Of a stretch of DNA of 64,000 bases, positions 61,806 through 64,000 are shown piece after piece. The notes below the pieces were generated by a model. The model searched no databases. It saw only the letters and a list, made by a program, of their open reading frames with translations, and had not been told where the DNA came from. The DNA is from Paenibacillus sp. FSL R5-0766 (GTDB lineage Bacteria > Bacillota > Bacilli > Paenibacillales > Paenibacillaceae), in assembly GCF_037971845.1 (NCBI RefSeq), contig NZ_CP150227.1, positions 2,480,001-2,544,000 of the forward strand, read 5' to 3'. Position 1 is the stretch's first letter. Each line of letters starts with the position of its first letter. The position numbers were made by a program, and so were the translations under genes.

Positions 61806-63362
61806 ATGGCTAAAGACTCAAAAAAGGATTACTCCCAATATTTTGATTTTTCCGATGCCAAAGTAATTTCGCAAGATGAATTCAGCAAAAAGATAAGAAT
61901 CCGGGGCCGTGAGATTAATATCAAATCGGAACCCAATCATCGTCAGGAGAAACAGCGGGGCAAGGAAGACGTCCAGGTGCTTTACGAAAATGCCGTTCCC
62001 GATGAACTGAAAAACATAGGGAAAGGCAAACACTATATTGTATATACGTATGGATGTCAGATGAACGAGCATGACTCGGAGACCATCAAAGGACTGCTTG
62101 AGTCTATGGGATATCAGGCTACAGAGGATCGCAAAGAAGCTGATATTATTCTGCTCAATACGTGTGCCATACGGGAAAATGCGGAAGATAAGGTGTTTGG
62201 TGAGCTGGGTCACCTGAAAACGCTAAAACTTGAACGTCCGGGATTGTTACTTGGCGTATGCGGGTGTATGTCCCAAGAAGAAGGCGTCGTCAACCGAATC
62301 ATGCAGAAGCATGGCTTTGTGGATATGATCTTTGGTACACATAATGTGCATCGACTGCCACATCTAATCCAGGAAGCGCTGTTCAGCAAAGAAATGGTTG
62401 TTGAGGTGTGGTCCAAGGAAGGCGACATTATTGAGAACCTGCCGAAGAAACGTGAGGGTATGCGCGGCTGGGTGAACATTATGTATGGCTGCGACAAGTT
62501 CTGTACATATTGCATCGTTCCGTTCACGCGGGGCAAAGAACGCAGCCGTCGTCCGGAAGATGTCATTGCCGAAGTACGTGATTTGGCACGACAAGGCTTT
62601 AAGGAGATCACGCTGCTTGGTCAAAATGTGAATGCGTACGGCAAGGACTTCACCGACCTGAACTACAGTTTTGGTGACTTGATGGATGCCATTCGCCAAA
62701 TTGATATTCCGCGGGTACGTTTTACAACCAGTCACCCACGTGACTTCGATGATCGCTTGATTGAAGTGCTGGCCAAGGGCGGAAATCTGGTGGAGCACAT
62801 TCATCTTCCGGTGCAGTCTGGCAGTTCGGAAGTACTCAAACGTATGAGCCGCAAGTATAACCGGGAACACTATCTGAAGCTGGCTGACAAAATTAAAAAG
62901 GCCATCCCGGATGTTGTGTTGACAACGGATATTATTGTTGGTTTTCCAGGGGAAACGGAAGAACAGTTTGAAGATACACTTTCCCTTGTCCGTGAAGTAG
63001 GGTATGATTTTGCCTATACCTTTATTTATTCCCCACGGGAAGGTACACCGGCTGCGGTGATGGAAGACAACGTACCGATGGAAGTGAAGAAGGAACGTTT
63101 GAAGCGCTTGAACGAAACGATCAACGAATACAGCCAGCGAAGCAATGAACAGCAACGCGGCAAAATCGTTGAAGTGCTCGTTGAAGGCGAGAGCAAACGG
63201 AATTCCGAAGTTCTGGCAGGACGTACGCGCAGCAATAAGCTGGTGCATTTTGAAGGACCCAAAGAATTGATCGGTACTTTTGTACAAGTGGAAATCACCG
63301 ATCCGATGACTTTTTATATTCGGGGCAACCTGCTCTCCGAGCCGGTAGCTGCCAATCAGTAA
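61806..63362 (+). CDS. miaB: tRNA-2-methylthio-N6-dimethylallyladenosine synthase
   Basis: MiaB is the radical SAM enzyme that thiomethylates i6A37 in tRNA. The 518-residue protein has an N-terminal extension of about 75 residues common in Bacillales, the UPF0004 domain ([18 protein letters not shown], about 79-96; [24 protein letters not shown]), the radical SAM cluster motif CDKFCTYC (about 229-236), and a C-terminal TRAM domain (about 435-505). All six cluster cysteines are visible. ricA follows. ATG 61806 lies after GAAGGAA. Confidence 0.97.
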   Translation: MAKDSKKDYSQYFDFSDAKVISQDEFSKKIRIRGREINIKSEPNHRQEKQRGKEDVQVLYENAVPDELKNIGKGKHYIVYTYGCQMNEHDSETIKGLLESMGYQATEDRKEADIILLNTCAIRENAEDKVFGELGHLKTLKLERPGLLLGVCGCMSQEEGVVNRIMQKHGFVDMIFGTHNVHRLPHLIQEALFSKEMVVEVWSKEGDIIENLPKKREGMRGWVNIMYGCDKFCTYCIVPFTRGKERSRRPEDVIAEVRDLARQGFKEITLLGQNVNAYGKDFTDLNYSFGDLMDAIRQIDIPRVRFTTSHPRDFDDRLIEVLAKGGNLVEHIHLPVQSGSSEVLKRMSRKYNREHYLKLADKIKKAIPDVVLTTDIIVGFPGETEEQFEDTLSLVREVGYDFAYTFIYSPREGTPAAVMEDNVPMEVKKERLKRLNETINEYSQRSNEQQRGKIVEVLVEGESKRNSEVLAGRTRSNKLVHFEGPKELIGTFVQVEITDPMTFYIRGNLLSEPVAANQ

Positions 63363-63450
63363 TAGTAATACACACACCAATAAGATGAATATTTTTGCAC
63401 TTGGCGGGGTTACGGCCGAGCGTAGCGAAGGTGACGGAATCGGTTCTGTA

Positions 63451-63554
63451 GAAGCGAAGCGTTCGCCTTTGTCTCCAAATTTTAACCTTGAACATTTCAA
63501 TCGAAAAAATTCGGAGACAACAGCGATCAAAAGAACGATCCGACACCGCAGCGG
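63451..63554 (+). repeat. Structured intergenic repeat, copy B
   Basis: GAAGCGAAGCGTTCGCCTTT begins the copy related to 14851-14954. GTCTCCAAATTTT (63471-63483) pairs with AAAATTCGGAGAC (63506-63518), with one mismatch, and encloses a TTGAA/TTCAA hairpin. It lies in the 268-base gap between miaB and ricA; the GCCGAGCGTAGCGAAGG stretch just before it may belong to the same element. Small open frames across it are not convincing genes. Confidence 0.6.
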
Positions 63555-63630
63555 TCACTCAGCAGTCAGCTGAACTTAGTGCAACAGTGAGTATTCATCT
63601 TATATCATCTCATAGAATGGAGCGATTTCA

Positions 63631-64000
63631 GTGGCGCAGGAAGAAGTGCAGTACAACCATTATGGAATGCCAACCTACGATACGCGCAATCTGGTCATAC
63701 GCGACGACATTATGGGAAAAGCCAAAGAATTGGCTGATATGCTCGGAACGAGTGAGGAAGTTAGACAGTTTCAACAGGCTGAAACCAAAATTCGGGATCA
63801 TGAGCGCATCCAGCAGTTGATTGCAACGATCAAGAAAAAACAAAAAGAGATTGTTGCTTTTGAAAGCTTCAAAAATGTGGAGATGGTCAGCAAAATTGAA
63901 CAGGAAATTGAAGATCTGCAAAGCGAACTGGACAGTATTCCATTGGTTACGGAATTCCAGCAGAGCCAGAGCGACATCAACTACTTGCTTCAACTAGTGA
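63631..64000 (+). CDS. ricA: RicA (YmcA) family regulator, 3' end beyond the window
   Basis: The frame starts at GTG 63631, 8 bases after GGAG, and stays open to the window end (123 codons). It has helical, charged sequence ELADMLGTSEEVRQFQQAETKIRDHERIQQLI and SKIEQEIEDLQSELDSIPLVTEFQQSQSDINYLLQ, typical of the YlbF/YmcA (Com_YlbF) family. RicA with RicF and RicT forms a complex that works with RNase Y and affects competence, biofilm and sporulation. The position after miaB (ymcB) matches B. subtilis. The cysteine-containing C-terminus is not in the window. Confidence 0.88.
   Translation, partial: MAQEEVQYNHYGMPTYDTRNLVIRDDIMGKAKELADMLGTSEEVRQFQQAETKIRDHERIQQLIATIKKKQKEIVAFESFKNVEMVSKIEQEIEDLQSELDSIPLVTEFQQSQSDINYLLQLV

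Noticed and set aside
62364..63530. A 388-codon open frame on the - strand across miaB.
   Set aside because: It is antisense to a gene with full MiaB motifs, has a composition unlike real proteins here (rich in Phe, His, Cys) and has no ribosome-binding site.
63385..63820. Two overlapping small open frames (63385-63573 and 63488-63820) before and in ricA.
   Set aside because: They cross the structured repeat or overlap the ricA frame, and neither has a convincing start signal or protein-like sequence.

Overview
This window is a stretch of core chromosome from a spore-forming, flagellated Firmicute. It is most likely Paenibacillus, judged from gene order, a moderate GC content and frequent TTG/GTG starts; this is an inference, since no 16S gene is present. 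Every confident gene lies on the + strand. The order follows the Bacillus subtilis cheW-to-ymcA region closely, with a few insertions, losses and replacements.

Layout. 1-5722: end of the flagellar/chemotaxis operon (cheW end, cheC, cheD, a small unknown membrane protein, sigD, a FapA-like protein, three small proteins including a SwrB-like one). 5865-9855: rpsB, tsf, pyrH, frr, uppS. 9872-14778: cdsA, dxr, rasP, proS. 15122-19441: polC. 19529-27919: the rimP-nusA-rnpM-ylxQ-infB-rbfA-nrnA-truB-ribF translation and transcription operon behind a strong SigA-type promoter. 27947-30710: rpsO and pnp. 30828-35320: the sporulation-linked genes ylxY and dpaAB with mlpA and dut. 35624-37770: dapG and dapA; asd is not here. 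38247-43977: an RNase J, tepA, a YlzJ-like protein and the FtsK/SpoIIIE translocase. 44176-45003: a SleB-type cortex-lytic enzyme. 45130-50984: ymfF-ymfH-ymfI-ymfJ-ymfK-rodZ. 51058-58319: a small membrane protein, yajQ, a candidate regulatory RNA, pgsA, cinA, recA (with a LexA box), recX, rny. 58474-64000: ymdB, spoVS, a dipeptidase, a PduL-type enzyme, miaB and the start of ricA.

The genes serve linked jobs: envelope and lipid synthesis (uppS, cdsA, dxr, pgsA, rodZ), translation (rpsB, tsf, frr, infB, rbfA, truB, rpsO, proS, miaB, ymfI), RNA decay (pnp, RNase J, RNase Y, ricA), DNA replication and repair (polC, dut, recA, recX) and sporulation (dpaAB, sleB, spoVS, tepA, spoIIIE-like). Sequences matching SigE, SigK, SigG and SigH promoters can be read in front of ylxY, dpaA, sleB and spoVS.

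No unknown multi-gene system, mobile element, phage, CRISPR array, rRNA or tRNA gene was seen. The most interesting unexplained signals are non-coding: a promoter-plus-attenuator arrangement upstream of pgsA with two mutually exclusive pairings, a pair of related hairpin elements (about 14851-14954 and 63451-63554) whose stems show compensatory changes, and a closed stem-rich element between tsf and pyrH.
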